DNA of 64,000 bases, from positions 79,570 to 143,569 of the forward strand of contig NZ_BMMW01000001.1 of the NCBI RefSeq assembly GCF_014646135.1, in the 5' to 3' direction. The position numbers and the translations under genes are program-made. Source of the stretch: Nocardia camponoti. Lineage in GTDB: Bacteria; Actinomycetota; Actinomycetes; Mycobacteriales; Mycobacteriaceae. Within the stretch, counting starts at the first letter, position 1; each line of letters begins with the position of its first letter. Of the stretch, positions 8,990-18,568 are shown piece after piece. Below the pieces are notes generated by a model. The model was not told the origin of the DNA. It searched no databases and saw only the letters and a program-made list of their open reading frames with translations.

Positions 8990-11383
8990 GTGACCGAAAC
9001 GGAGGCTAGGCCGCTCGACATCCCCGCCGACGACGGGCTCGTTCGGGTCGAAGGCGCGCGCGTCCATAACTTGCGTGACGTTGACGTCGCTGTTCCGCGC
9101 AACGGGCTTGTCGCGTTCACTGGGGTTTCCGGTTCGGGGAAGTCATCGCTTGCCTTCGGCACCATCTTCGCTGAATCGCAGCGCCGGTATCTTGAATCGG
9201 TCGCCCCGTATGCCAGAAGGTTGCTGCCGCATACCGATTTGCCGGAAGTCGACCACATCAGCGGCTTGCCGCCCGCTGTCGCGCTCGGTCAGCGTCGTGG
9301 AGTGCCTTCGTCGCGTTCCTCGGTTGGCACAATTACGTCAATTTCGAATTCGCTGCGTTTGCTATTCGCGCGTGCGGGCGACAATCCGCCCGACCAGGTG
9401 CCGCTTCGCCATTCCGACGATTTCTCGCCCAACACCGTGCGTGGCGCGTGCCCGGACTGCCAGGGACTTGGCCAGCGGCATTACGCGACTGAACAGTCGA
9501 TGGTGCCCGATCCGAGTTTGAGCATTCGAGACGGGGCGATCGCGTCATGGCCGGGGGCGTGGCATGGCAAGAATCAGCGCGACATTCTCGTCACGCTCGG
9601 CTACGACATCGACACCCCGTGGAAAGATCTGCCGCTTGAGCAGCGGGAATGGATTCTGTTCACTGAAGACCAGCCGGTGGTCACCGTGCATCCCGAGCGG
9701 GCGGCGCATCAGGTGCAGCGCACGTATCAGGGCACGTTCAGCAGTGCGGAGCGCATCGCGCTCAAGGCTTACGCCGACGCCAGCGGGCCAGCTCGGCGCG
9801 AACGGGCGGGGCGGTGGTTGGTCACCGAGGACTGTCCGACATGCGAAGGGCATCGGCTGCGGCCGGACGCGCTCGCGGTGCGTTTCGCCGGGTTGGGCAT
9901 CGCGGATATGGCGACGATGCCGATGAGTGAGCTCTCAGAGACCTTGCGGCCGTTCACAATTGGCGACTCCGCTGTCGCGTTGCTCACCAAGGATGTGGTT
10001 GGGCGGATCGACGTGGTCGATGAGCTGGGGCTTGGGTATCTGTCGCTGCATCGAGAGTCGCCGTCGCTGTCGAGTGGGGAATTGCAGCGGTTGCGGCTGG
10101 CTAGCCAGTTGCGGTCCGGGTTGTTCGGGGTGGTTTATGTGCTTGATGAGCCGTCGGCGGGGTTGCATCCTGCCGACACGGTGTCGCTCACGTCGGTGTT
10201 GAGCAGGCTCACACAGTCGGGCAACAGTGTGTTTCTGGTCGAGCACGATCTTGATGTGGTGCGCAGGGCCGACTGGGTGGTCGACGTTGGGCCGCACGCG
10301 GGGACGGCGGGCGGGCGGGTGCTGTATAGCGGTGCGGTGGATGGTCTTGCCGCCGTTGATGATTCGGTCACCGCGCGCTACCTTTTCGACACTCCGCCCG
10401 TTCCCTCGCTCGGTCCGCGCAGTCCGTCCGGCCAGCTCAAGTTGCGTGGGCTCGCCGAACACAACCTGCATGACGTGAATGTCGATGTGCCGCTGGGGGT
10501 TACGACGGCGATAACCGGAGTTTCCGGGTCGGGCAAGTCCACGCTGTTGCAGGCGATTAGTGCTGAGGCGGAACGGGATTCGTCGATTAGTCGGGTTGTC
10601 ACGGTGAACCAGGCGCCGATCGGCCGTACGCCGCGCTCGAATCTGGCGACATACACGGGGATGTTCGACGTGGTCCGAAAGCTGTTCGCGGGCACCGACA
10701 TTGCGCGCGAACGTGGTTACGACGTTGGCAGATTCTCGTTCAACGTGGCGGGCGGGCGGTGTCCGACGTGTCAGGGCGACGGGCAGGTCATGGTCGAACT
10801 GGTTTTCCTGCCGAGTACGTATTCGCCATGCCCCACCTGCCACGGGGCGCGCTACAACCCGGAGACGCTGGAGGTGACGTACCTCGGCAAGACCATCGCC
10901 GACGTGCTGGCGATGACAGTGGACGAGGCTAGCGCTTTCCTCGCCGACACCCCCGCCGCCGTCCGCCCGCTACAGACCTTGCAGGACGTCGGCCTTGGCT
11001 ATTTGCGTCTGGGCCAGCCCGCGACGGAACTGTCCGGCGGCGAGGCCCAACGCATCAAGCTGGCCGCCGAACTGAGCCGCGCCCGCCGAGGAAAGACCCT
11101 GTACCTGCTGGACGAACCAACAACGGGCCTCCACCCAGCCGACGCGGACGTCCTGTTACGCCAGTTGCAGCACTTGGTTGAAGCGGGCGGAACGGTCGTG
11201 ATGGCCGAACACGACATGCGCATAGTGTCGGCGGCCGACCACGTGATCGACATGGGCCCAGGCGGGGGAGCGGCAGGCGGTCGCGTAGTAGCGGAGGGAA
11301 CACCGCGCGAAGTAGCGGACAACCCGGCGGCGGGAAAAACAGCAAAGTTCCTCGCGGCAGCTTTAGCGGACCAAATCCCTTGA
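8990..11383 (+). CDS. UvrA-like ABC ATPase (DrrC type)
   Basis: This 797-residue protein has two ABC cassettes of the UvrA family. Walker A motifs are GVSGSGKSS (45-53) and, in the second half, GVSGSGKST. The signatures are LSSGELQRL and LSGGEAQRI, and Zn-finger CPxC pairs are visible ([30 protein letters not shown]). It is about 150 residues shorter than housekeeping UvrA, which suggests a reduced UvrB-binding/insertion region. That places it with the DrrC-type proteins linked to resistance to DNA-binding drugs, or with UvrA2. The GTG start has GGAAGGA upstream. No drug-biosynthesis genes are adjacent apart from the nlt cluster on the other strand. Confidence 0.88.
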   Translation: MTETEARPLDIPADDGLVRVEGARVHNLRDVDVAVPRNGLVAFTGVSGSGKSSLAFGTIFAESQRRYLESVAPYARRLLPHTDLPEVDHISGLPPAVALGQRRGVPSSRSSVGTITSISNSLRLLFARAGDNPPDQVPLRHSDDFSPNTVRGACPDCQGLGQRHYATEQSMVPDPSLSIRDGAIASWPGAWHGKNQRDILVTLGYDIDTPWKDLPLEQREWILFTEDQPVVTVHPERAAHQVQRTYQGTFSSAERIALKAYADASGPARRERAGRWLVTEDCPTCEGHRLRPDALAVRFAGLGIADMATMPMSELSETLRPFTIGDSAVALLTKDVVGRIDVVDELGLGYLSLHRESPSLSSGELQRLRLASQLRSGLFGVVYVLDEPSAGLHPADTVSLTSVLSRLTQSGNSVFLVEHDLDVVRRADWVVDVGPHAGTAGGRVLYSGAVDGLAAVDDSVTARYLFDTPPVPSLGPRSPSGQLKLRGLAEHNLHDVNVDVPLGVTTAITGVSGSGKSTLLQAISAEAERDSSISRVVTVNQAPIGRTPRSNLATYTGMFDVVRKLFAGTDIARERGYDVGRFSFNVAGGRCPTCQGDGQVMVELVFLPSTYSPCPTCHGARYNPETLEVTYLGKTIADVLAMTVDEASAFLADTPAAVRPLQTLQDVGLGYLRLGQPATELSGGEAQRIKLAAELSRARRGKTLYLLDEPTTGLHPADADVLLRQLQHLVEAGGTVVMAEHDMRIVSAADHVIDMGPGGGAAGGRVVAEGTPREVADNPAAGKTAKFLAAALADQIP

Positions 11384-12117
11384 TGAGCCGCGAGCATAAT
11401 CGCGTCATGCGGTGGCGCGACCAGGACATCATCGACAGTGGGTTTGAGTGGGTTGCAGGCGGGATGCGTGCTGAGTTTCCCGCTCAGGTGAGCAGTTTCG
11501 TTCCGCTGGGCTTCGCTGCCTATGCCCGACTGTTGCACCCATTGTCGTGCACGGATTCCGCAGGCGACGAAGTGTGGCTTCGGTGGGCGGATGCCGCGCG
11601 GGCGCTCGGAGCTGATGTGCACCGTCAGATGCAACTCGTTGCCATCCTTTCGCGGCCATCGGGACAAGATCTGCGGACTAGTCCGCCCGAGCGGCGAGTT
11701 CCAGCAGGATCGTGGGAGAGCCAGATACCTGAGCTCGCTTCCATCCTGGGACGCCACACGAGCACGCCCGACGACTGCTACTTCGCGTTCTGGGAGGGCA
11801 ACAGCGCTTTCGACGACATCGCCCCCGAAACGCCGAAGTTGACCATCCAGGGGATGCGATTTTTCGTCGTGAAGGGCCCTGTTGTTAACGCTAGCAGCCC
11901 TTTCCACGGACTTTCACCGACGCTGTGGTGGCCACAAGATCGCGCATGGCTCGTCGCGACCCCAGACGACTTCCCATGCACTTACGTTGGCGGCGACGCG
12001 AAGTGCATTGCCGACATTTCGCGATCCCGTATTTTCGAAGCCCTGCCAGCGTTGCCGTCGGACCCGGTGTCCGCGCAAAGCGACACCCGAAATTGGATTG
12101 TTGACCGGCCAGGATGA
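11383..12117 (+). CDS. conserved hypothetical protein, 244 aa
   Basis: I cannot assign a function. The ATG at 11383 overlaps the stop of the UvrA-like gene by one base (TGATG), so the two are translationally coupled; a later ATG at 11407 is the alternative start. The protein is soluble and tryptophan-rich, with segments such as SPTLWWPQDRAWLVATPDDF and YFAFWEGNSAFDD that resemble uncharacterised actinobacterial proteins. No catalytic motif is seen. The coupling suggests a role alongside the UvrA-like ATPase, but this is only positional evidence. Confidence 0.6.
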   Translation: MSREHNRVMRWRDQDIIDSGFEWVAGGMRAEFPAQVSSFVPLGFAAYARLLHPLSCTDSAGDEVWLRWADAARALGADVHRQMQLVAILSRPSGQDLRTSPPERRVPAGSWESQIPELASILGRHTSTPDDCYFAFWEGNSAFDDIAPETPKLTIQGMRFFVVKGPVVNASSPFHGLSPTLWWPQDRAWLVATPDDFPCTYVGGDAKCIADISRSRIFEALPALPSDPVSAQSDTRNWIVDRPG

Positions 12118-12139
12118 GCGAAGTCTGGTGCCATTCAAC

Positions 12140-13072
12140 CTAATTCGGGATCGCTGCCGCGGACAGGTGTAGGGACGCCGTTGTTGCGGCCAGGACGGGG
12201 TGGGACTCGCTGCCGTCTCGGTACGCCAAGCGGGTGTAGCGGCGGGTTGGTAGTGGCGTCAATGTCACCGTTGCGGGTGGGGTCGACACGGCAAGGGACG
12301 GGACGATTGCCACGCCCGCGCCTGCCGCTACCAGGGCGAGTACCGTGGCGAAGTCGTCGGTGTGGTGGCGGATGCGCGGGACGAAACCCGCTGCCGCGCA
12401 AGCACGTAGCGTCGCGGTGTGGCAGAGCGTTCCTGGTGTCGCCGCGATCCACGGGGTATTGCGCAGGGCGGCAACGGGATTCGTCGTCGCAAACTCCGCA
12501 GCCGCCCGATCGTCGCCAAATGCCAGCGACATCCTCGCCCCGCCCGTCGTCGCCAAATACACCGTCTCCGTATGCAACGGTTCCGTGCGGATCGCCGGGT
12601 CGTCCACTGTCGGGATCAGGTCGTAATCGTGGGTCAATGCCACGTCGACCGCGCCCGCGCGCACCGCCTCAACCACGTCAGCCGGGTCGATTTCCAGCAC
12701 CCGCACCTCAATCCCCGGATGCTCCGCGCACAATCGCGCCAATGCGGGCGCGACCAACGTCGGCAATGCCGTCTGGAAAGCGCCGATGCGAACCACGCCA
12801 AGTAGCTCCGTGCGCGCCCGTGCAAGCTCGGCTTCGGCACGCTCTAACGCGACAAGCACCGCCTCGGTGTGGTCAACCAAAAGGCGACCGGCAGCGGTCA
12901 ACTCCACCCGTCGACCCGTCCGCGACAACAGCGCGACCCCGGCTTCGCGCTCCAACGCCGACAGTTGCTGCGAGACCGCTGACGGGGTGTACGTGAGCGC
13001 GTCGGCCACCGCCGCGATCGTCCCGCGATGGGCCAGTTCGCGCAGCAACCGCAGCTTTCGCACATCGAGCAT
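12140..13072 (-). CDS. LysR-family transcriptional regulator
   Basis: This 310-residue LysR regulator has an N-terminal winged helix-turn-helix (about residues 3-60, with GTIAAVADALTYTPSAVSQQL) and a periplasmic-binding-protein-like effector domain (about 90-290). It is divergent from the DapA-like gene, 71 bp apart, the classical arrangement for a LysR activator of its neighbour. The GTTCA-N12-TGAAC repeat in the gap is a candidate binding site. The effector is unknown; the substrate or product of the adjacent aldolase is the natural guess. Confidence 0.9.
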   Translation of the reverse strand: MLDVRKLRLLRELAHRGTIAAVADALTYTPSAVSQQLSALEREAGVALLSRTGRRVELTAAGRLLVDHTEAVLVALERAEAELARARTELLGVVRIGAFQTALPTLVAPALARLCAEHPGIEVRVLEIDPADVVEAVRAGAVDVALTHDYDLIPTVDDPAIRTEPLHTETVYLATTGGARMSLAFGDDRAAAEFATTNPVAALRNTPWIAATPGTLCHTATLRACAAAGFVPRIRHHTDDFATVLALVAAGAGVAIVPSLAVSTPPATVTLTPLPTRRYTRLAYRDGSESHPVLAATTASLHLSAAAIPN

Positions 13073-13085
13073 CAGTTCAGCTTAC

Positions 13086-13107
13086 GTTCAGCATCATCAA
13101 CGTGAAC
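13086..13107. promoter_or_regulatory. candidate LysR operator
   Basis: An inverted repeat GTTCA-N12-TGAAC lies in the 71-bp gap between the divergent LysR and DapA-like genes. It has the dyad and inner spacing (T-N12-A) expected of LysR-type sites and would sit 36 bp before the DapA-like start. A partial extra copy of the left half (GTTCAGC) lies just 5'. Confidence 0.45.
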
Positions 13108-13143
13108 TAGACCTAACGCATCAACGAGGCCAAGCTCCAAGAC

Positions 13144-14013
13144 ATGACCACGTTGCGCGGCCTCTATGTCCCACTGATCACCCCCTTCACCGAAACGGGC
13201 GCGCTCGACACCGCGTCCCTCGAAGCCCACGCACGCCGCATGCTCGACAGCGGCGCGGCAGGTCTCGTCGCCCTCGGCACCACCGGCGAACCGGCAACGC
13301 TCACCGCTGCCGAACGCGCCGAAGTCCGCACGATCTGCGCTGAAATCTGCGCCGAACGCCATGCGCAGCTGATCGTCGGCGCGGGCGGCAACGCGACCGC
13401 GCAGTCCATCAGCGACATCGCCGCGCTCAGCCCGTCGGTCAGCGCGGTGCTCGCGGTGGTCCCGTATTACACCCGACCAAGCGAAGAAGGCGTCATCGCC
13501 CACTTCGAAAACCTCGCCACCGCAAGCGAATTCCCGCTAATCGTCTACCACGTCCCGCATCGCACCGGCCTGACGCTGAGCGGAACCACCCTGCGCACCA
13601 TCGCCGAAATTCCCAACGTCGTCGGGTTCAAGCACGCGGTGGGCGGCATCGACAACGCGACGGTCGAACTGATGGCGGCGCAAACGTCAGCCCAGGTCCT
13701 CTCCGGCGACGACCGCTTCATCGCGCCCCTGCTCGCGCTCGGCGCGCAAGGCGCTATCGCCGCTGTCGCCAACCTCGCGCCCGCCACCTACGCGACGATG
13801 ATCAACGCGTGGCTCACCGGCGACTTCGCCACCGGTCGCGCCCTGCATCACCAACTCGACCCGCTGGCAAAGGCCGCCTTCGCCGAACCCAACCCGACGG
13901 TCATCAAAGCGGTCCTCGCCGCGCGCAACGAGATCGCGACACCGCATGTCCGGCTTCCGCTGCTGCCCGCATCGGCGGAAGCAGCCCGGACCGCCCGGTT
14001 AGCCATCAAGTAA
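13144..14013 (+). CDS. DapA-family lyase/synthase
   Basis: This 289-residue TIM-barrel enzyme belongs to the dihydrodipicolinate synthase/N-acetylneuraminate lyase family, which forms a Schiff base with pyruvate. The catalytic lysine is Lys163 in VGFKHAVGG, the proton-relay tyrosine is Tyr135 in VYHVPHRTG, and the LGTTGE phosphate/carboxylate-binding loop is at residues 44-49. The usual YNVPGRT is changed to YHVPHRT, which argues for a substrate other than that of housekeeping DapA. The context (single gene divergent from LysR, no lysine genes) supports a catabolic aldolase. Essential lysine synthesis is probably encoded elsewhere. Confidence 0.85.
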   Translation: MTTLRGLYVPLITPFTETGALDTASLEAHARRMLDSGAAGLVALGTTGEPATLTAAERAEVRTICAEICAERHAQLIVGAGGNATAQSISDIAALSPSVSAVLAVVPYYTRPSEEGVIAHFENLATASEFPLIVYHVPHRTGLTLSGTTLRTIAEIPNVVGFKHAVGGIDNATVELMAAQTSAQVLSGDDRFIAPLLALGAQGAIAAVANLAPATYATMINAWLTGDFATGRALHHQLDPLAKAAFAEPNPTVIKAVLAARNEIATPHVRLPLLPASAEAARTARLAIK

Positions 14014-14051
14014 CTACCTCTAGATCGTCACGAACGGTGAACACCTCTGGT

Positions 14052-14067
14052 CTTTCGCAACCGAAAG
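14052..14067. promoter_or_regulatory. short inverted repeat before the DHA2 exporter
   Basis: CTTTCG-CAAC-CGAAAG lies 15 bp upstream of the GTG start of the exporter. It could be a small operator or an RNA hairpin near the ribosome binding site. No TetR or MarR gene is adjacent to explain it. Confidence 0.3.
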
Positions 14068-14082
14068 TGCTTGGCTTAACCG

Positions 14083-15615
14083 GTGACTAATCCTCCGGAT
14101 AGTGGGACAGCTGTGTCCGATCCAAGTACCGACAAACTCGACGCCGCCGTCTTCAAGGTCGCTGGCGTTGTCGTGCTCGGCGCGGTGATGTCGATCCTCG
14201 ACATCACCGTCGTCACCGTCGCGATCCCGACCTTTATGGAGGTTTTCCACTCCTCGGTCGAAGTCGTCGCCTGGACGATGACCGGCTACACGCTCGCGCT
14301 GGCGTCGGTGATCCCGCTGACCGGCTGGGCCGCCGACCGTTTCGGCACCAAACGCCTCTACATCATGGCGCTCGTGCTGTTCGTGCTCGGCTCGGCGCTC
14401 TGTTCGACCGCATGGAACATCGAGTCGCTCATCGCCTTCCGCGTAATCCAGGGGCTCGGCGGTGGCATGCTCATGCCGCTCGGCATGACGATCATGACCC
14501 ACGCGGCAGGCCCGCAGCGCATCGGTCGCGTGATGGCCGTGCTCGGCGTCCCGATGCTGCTCGGTCCGATCTGCGGGCCAATCCTCGGCGGCTGGCTCAT
14601 CGACGCGTTCAGCTGGCACTGGATCTTCCTTATCAACGTGCCGCTCGGCATTCTCGCCGTCGCGCTCGCCTGGATCGTTTTCCCCTCCGACAAGCCGAAA
14701 CCGTCGGAATCCTTCGATTTCCTCGGCATGCTGCTCGCTTCGCCCGGCCTCGCCCTTTTCCTCTTCGGTGTCTCGTCCATCCCCGAAATGGGCACGGTGA
14801 AGTCGGCGCGCGTGCTCGTGCCCGCCGCGATCGGCATCATCTTGCTCACCGCGTTCGTCCTGCACGCGCTGCGGACCAAGCACCCGCTTATCGACCTGCA
14901 CCTGTTCCGCAACCCGTCGCTGCGCTGGGCCGTGATCACGATGTCGCTGTTCGCGACCGCGTTCTTCGGCGCTGGCTTCCTGTTGCCCAACTACCTGCAG
15001 CAAGTGCGTGGCGAGACCGCGCTCGAAGCAGGTCTGTTGATGGCCCCGCAGGGTATTGGCGCGATGCTGACGATGCCAGTCGCGGGCTTCCTCGTCGACA
15101 AGATCGGCCCCGGCAAGATCGTGCTGTTTGGCGTCAGCTTCATCACCCTTGGTCTCGCCGGGTTCACGGTGCTGGAAGCCGACACGTCGTACTGGTGGAT
15201 CGCGGGCGCGCTGTTCGTGATGGGCCTCGGCATGGGATGCACGATGATGCCGGTGATGACCGCCGCGATCCAAACCCTCACGCACGGCCAGGTGGCGCGT
15301 GGTTCCACGCTGATGAACATCATCAACCAGACGGCAGCGTCGATCGGCACCGCGACGATGTCGGTTGTGTTGGCCCACCAGCTCAAGGAGCACCCGGAAA
15401 CCGAGGTTGGTATCGCGTCGAACTTCAATCCTGAAGTGGCACAGAAGGTTCCGCCGTCCGTGATCAGTCAGGGTCTCGACTACGCCGCCGAAGCATTCAG
15501 CCACACCTATTGGGTAGCACTGGCATTGGCGGCACTCACGCTCATTCCGGCGCTCTTCCTGCCACGCAGCAAGCCGAAGGCGCCGGTCGACGCGGCGGTG
15601 TCGGTCCACGCCTAA
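14083..15615 (+). CDS. DHA2-family MFS multidrug exporter
   Basis: This 510-residue integral membrane protein is an EmrB/QacA-type drug:H+ antiporter with about 14 predicted membrane segments. Motif A is GWAADRFGTKRLY after the second helix, motif C-like GPICGPILGGWL follows helix five, and LDITVVTVAIP in helix one is typical. The cytoplasmic N-terminus and a short charged C-terminus flank the membrane core. The gene is monocistronic: 69 bp after the DapA-like gene, with a strong terminator right behind it. Substrates cannot be predicted from sequence. Confidence 0.92.
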   Translation: MTNPPDSGTAVSDPSTDKLDAAVFKVAGVVVLGAVMSILDITVVTVAIPTFMEVFHSSVEVVAWTMTGYTLALASVIPLTGWAADRFGTKRLYIMALVLFVLGSALCSTAWNIESLIAFRVIQGLGGGMLMPLGMTIMTHAAGPQRIGRVMAVLGVPMLLGPICGPILGGWLIDAFSWHWIFLINVPLGILAVALAWIVFPSDKPKPSESFDFLGMLLASPGLALFLFGVSSIPEMGTVKSARVLVPAAIGIILLTAFVLHALRTKHPLIDLHLFRNPSLRWAVITMSLFATAFFGAGFLLPNYLQQVRGETALEAGLLMAPQGIGAMLTMPVAGFLVDKIGPGKIVLFGVSFITLGLAGFTVLEADTSYWWIAGALFVMGLGMGCTMMPVMTAAIQTLTHGQVARGSTLMNIINQTAASIGTATMSVVLAHQLKEHPETEVGIASNFNPEVAQKVPPSVISQGLDYAAEAFSHTYWVALALAALTLIPALFLPRSKPKAPVDAAVSVHA

Positions 15616-15622
15616 GCAACAC

Positions 15623-15664
15623 AAAAGGCCCCGGGTGCGAATGTCCTTCGCGCCCGGGCCTTTT
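15623..15664. terminator. bidirectional intrinsic terminator
   Basis: AAAAGGCCC and GGGCCTTTT arms, extended by GGGTGCG/CGCGCCC, form a long GC-rich hairpin with A and T runs at either side. It separates the plus-strand exporter from the minus-strand SRPBCC gene. Confidence 0.85.
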
Positions 15665-15672
15665 CGATATCC

Positions 15673-16104
15673 CTATCCGTACAGCTTGACGAAGTTCTCC
15701 AACGACCGCTCGATATCCCCACGCAACGTCTTCGCGACAGCCGACCCGATCGGCCCGAACAGCGGAGCGCCGCCCAGATCCATGTCAACGGTCACCTTCG
15801 AACCGGTGCCGCTGGGTTCAACCAGCATGCTGAGCCCGAACTTCGTGCCGCCGATGCCAGCGCCGGTGAGCGTCAACTTGCGCGGCGGTTCCGCCGTGCG
15901 GACCGTCCAGGTGACCTTGTTGCGGAAGCCCTTCACCCGCGCGATGCCAACCAAAACCGTGCCCGGGGTAAGCCCGTCGGGCAGCGTGCCGCGCCACGCC
16001 TCATGAATGGTGAGCCACTCGCCCAGCTGAGGCAGATCGGACGCGTGCGCCCACGCCACGTCAGGAGCGACGGGGACATTGACGGAGAGCTTGAGTTTCG
16101 CCAC
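15673..16104 (-). CDS. Rv0910-like SRPBCC protein
   Basis: This 143-residue START/Bet v1-fold protein closely follows the pattern of mycobacterial Rv0910: an AKL start, AWAHASDLPQLGEWLTIHEAW, GGTKFGLSM, LGGAPLFGPIG and a final LENFVKLYG. Rv0910 is annotated as the toxin of a type II toxin-antitoxin pair with Rv0909. No Rv0909-like antitoxin ORF is visible on either side, so a lipid- or ligand-binding role is equally likely. The GTG at 16104 fits the family N-terminus; its ribosome binding site is weak. An in-frame extension to 16251 is not supported. Confidence 0.8.
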   Translation of the reverse strand: MAKLKLSVNVPVAPDVAWAHASDLPQLGEWLTIHEAWRGTLPDGLTPGTVLVGIARVKGFRNKVTWTVRTAEPPRKLTLTGAGIGGTKFGLSMLVEPSGTGSKVTVDMDLGGAPLFGPIGSAVAKTLRGDIERSLENFVKLYG

Positions 16105-16324
16105 GGTCGCGATCGTAACGCCATCGGGGAATCCACCATCACATGAGCTACGGAAAATAGCGCGGCAGTATAATTCGGCCTCAGTTGGCCGTGGCTCAAA
16201 CAGGCCGGAATTAGGTGGATTACCTGCCAGATCCACTTCGCTAGTTCGCAAGGTGCTGTTAATCTTGCCGGGTCACTGGGACCGAAGGTTCCAGCAGTCC
16301 GGCGAAACAACGACGAAAGATCCG

Positions 16325-17817
16325 ATGAACGCAGGAATCGCGGTGCTGTTGCTCATCATCGGTGCGCCACTGCTTGTACTCGCCATGGGTGTCGCGGTTT
16401 TCGCGATGCGCAATGAGCGCCAACAGCGGATGCGCGCCGAGCTCGCGGTGCGCGAACGCGCCACCTACGAGCAGGTGGTCACCGCGTTGGCGCAGACCAC
16501 GCTGCCCAACATCACCGAAGCGGTTCGCCAACACGAGGTTCCGTCGGTCCTCATCGACCTGCCCGGCGAGCTCGCCCAAACCGCGTTTGGTCAGTCGGTG
16601 CGGTGGATCGCGTCGACTTATGCTGAAGATTTGCGGGCCATCGCCGACGACACCCGCGCGACCGTCGAACGCTACGCCGAACAACGCAGACAAGCCGATG
16701 TCGCGGCGGCGGTGGAAAGCGTGCGCGCCGAATTGGCCGCCTCCACACAGCAGGCGCGCGCCGAAGTCGCCGCCACCGCCGAACAGGCACGCATCGACGC
16801 CGCGACCGCCGCCGAAGGAGCCCGCGCTGAACTGTCGGCCGCGTCTCGCGCTGCGACAAGCGCGGCGGTTCGCTCGTTCGGCACCTCGCTCGTCAGCCTG
16901 GGCACTGACCTCGGCCAGACACTCAGCTCGGCCCTGCGCGAGCACCGCGACGACGCCGTCTACGAAACGCTCAGTCGCCTCGACCACACCGTCCAGCAGA
17001 TGATCCGCCAAGCCCAGTCGTATGTGATCGTCTCGGGCGGTCTGCCCGGTCGACGTTGGCCGCAGCAGTCGCTCACCGACGTGGTCGGCGGCGCGACGGG
17101 CCGCGTGCGCGACTTCGTGCGGGTCCGGTCAGCGCAATGCGACCGCGTCGTCATCAGCCGCGCGCGGTCGAACCGCTCGTGCACACCATCGCTACCCTGC
17201 TCGACAACGCGCTGCGCTACTCGCCGCCGTCGTCGTTCGTGGAAGTTGGTTTCCAAGAAGGCCATCACGGCGTCACGGTGATCGTCGACGACGCTGGCAT
17301 GCGGATGAGTCCCGAACAACTCGACGACGCCCGCGCCATCCTCACCGGCGGCCGCGCGGTCGACATTCACGACCTCGGCCCAGCACCCAAGGTCGGTTTC
17401 CCCGGCATCGCGGCGCTGGCCAAGCGATACGGCTTCTCCGTCCACATCGACGGGCCCAACATCTACGGCGGCATGCGCGCGATGGTGTACGTGCCGTCGG
17501 CGCTGCTCGTCAGCGGTGCCGCGCCTCGCCTACCCGAACCCGAGCTCACCGCCCCAGCGCATCACCCCGTTCCCGTTCGGGTCGCCCCCGACGACAACGA
17601 AGGTGCCGAAGTACACGAGATCACCAGCGGTGGCCTGCCGAAACGGCGTCGCCGCGCCGTCGCGCCAGCAACCGCGCACGTCAGCACCGCCTCCGACGAC
17701 CGTTCGCCAAGCGAAACCGCGTCTGGGCGGCCCGAACTCGCCGCTGCCTGGTACAGCGGCTCGCGTAGCGGACGAGCGGCCGCCGCGCAGGCAAGCACGG
17801 AAGGGAACAGTCGATGA
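16325..17817 (+). pseudogene. conservon sensor kinase CvnA-like, frameshifted
   Basis: The reading begins with an ATG at 16325, one membrane helix (residues about 4-28) and a long Ala/Glu-rich coiled coil (about 30-190). It continues through QMIRQAQSYVIVSGGLPGRRW and stays in frame to ISRA near 17164. The homologous sequence AVEPLVHTIATLLDNALRYS (N box), DDAGMRMS (G1) and GGMRAMVYVP (G2) continues in a different frame to 17817. Removing one CG unit from the (CG)4 run at 17159-17166 restores one 496-codon ORF. This is either a real lesion, a slippage-prone site or a sequencing error. The extracytoplasmic sensor found in larger Streptomyces CvnA proteins is absent. The end overlaps the roadblock gene by ATGA. 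Confidence 0.8.
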
Positions 17818-18224
17818 GCACACCGGTGGCCGACAGCACCAACCGATTGGCGTGGTTACTGGAGGATCTCGCGCTCCCCGGCGTCCGATTCGCGGTGTTG
17901 TTATCCGAGGACGGCCTGCGGATCGCGCACTCCCACGACATCAGCAAAGACGACGCTGAACGCTTCGCGGCCGCCGCGTCGGGGCTGCGTTCGCTAGGCA
18001 AAGCCCTCGCCGAATTCTGCGGGGGACCGGCAAACGCGGTGCGGCAGAACATCACTGAGTATGACGAGGGCATGCTGATGATCACCGCCGCCGGTCAAGG
18101 CGCACTGCTCGGCGTCGCGACAACGATGGAGGTCGACGTCGCGCTCGTCGCGCATCGGATGAACGAACTCGCTGGCCGCGTCGGCCACGAACTCGGTGCC
18201 GCCCCACGCCGCGGTGGCAACTGA
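17814..18224 (+). CDS. roadblock/LC7 protein (CvnB-like)
   Basis: This 136-residue protein has the roadblock/LC7 fold of GTPase-regulating platforms. It shows the pattern NRLAWLLEDLALPGVRFAVL, LLSEDGLRIAHS and a C-terminal MNELAGRVGHELG helix. In conservons this protein is thought to regulate the Ras-like GTPase encoded two genes downstream. It is translationally coupled to the kinase (ATGA overlap) and to the DUF742 gene (TGATG). Confidence 0.88.
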   Translation: MSTPVADSTNRLAWLLEDLALPGVRFAVLLSEDGLRIAHSHDISKDDAERFAAAASGLRSLGKALAEFCGGPANAVRQNITEYDEGMLMITAAGQGALLGVATTMEVDVALVAHRMNELAGRVGHELGAAPRRGGN

Positions 18225-18568
18225 TGAGCCGTCGCGATCCCGACCTCGTCCGGTCGTACGTGCGCGCGGGTGGCCGCACCCGCGCGTCGCGCGACCTTGA
18301 CTTAGTCACCCTGGTGCGCGCGGTCGCCGAACCGCGCCCCGACCATCGACCCGACGAACGACGACTGCTGCTGCTTTCCAGCAAGCGCGGCGCGCTGTCG
18401 ATCGCGGAGTTATCCGCTTACTTAGATCTGCCCGCGTCGGTGTGCAAGATCATCGTCGCTGATCTGCTTGACAGTGGTCATCTCCAGTGCCGCAACACCA
18501 TTGAGGTGAAGCCGGAACTGGCGTTGATCAAGGAGGTTCTGCATGGGCTTCGCGCCATCGCCGGCTGA
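18224..18568 (+). CDS. DUF742 protein (CvnC-like)
   Basis: This 114-residue DUF742 protein is the third conservon component. It has a winged-helix-like core (IAELSAYLDLPASVCKIIVADLLDSGHL, about 60-88) and the SYVRAGGRT motif near the N-terminus, with the typical end HGLRAIAG. The start shares a base with the roadblock stop. Its 3' end overlaps the GTPase gene by 26 nt in another frame, a common feature of conservons. Confidence 0.88.
   Translation: MSRRDPDLVRSYVRAGGRTRASRDLDLVTLVRAVAEPRPDHRPDERRLLLLSSKRGALSIAELSAYLDLPASVCKIIVADLLDSGHLQCRNTIEVKPELALIKEVLHGLRAIAG

Noticed and set aside
14020..15624. 534-codon minus-strand frame opposite the DHA2 exporter
   Set aside because: Its product is Arg/His/Asp-rich with no domain pattern, as expected for the antisense shadow of a high-GC gene.
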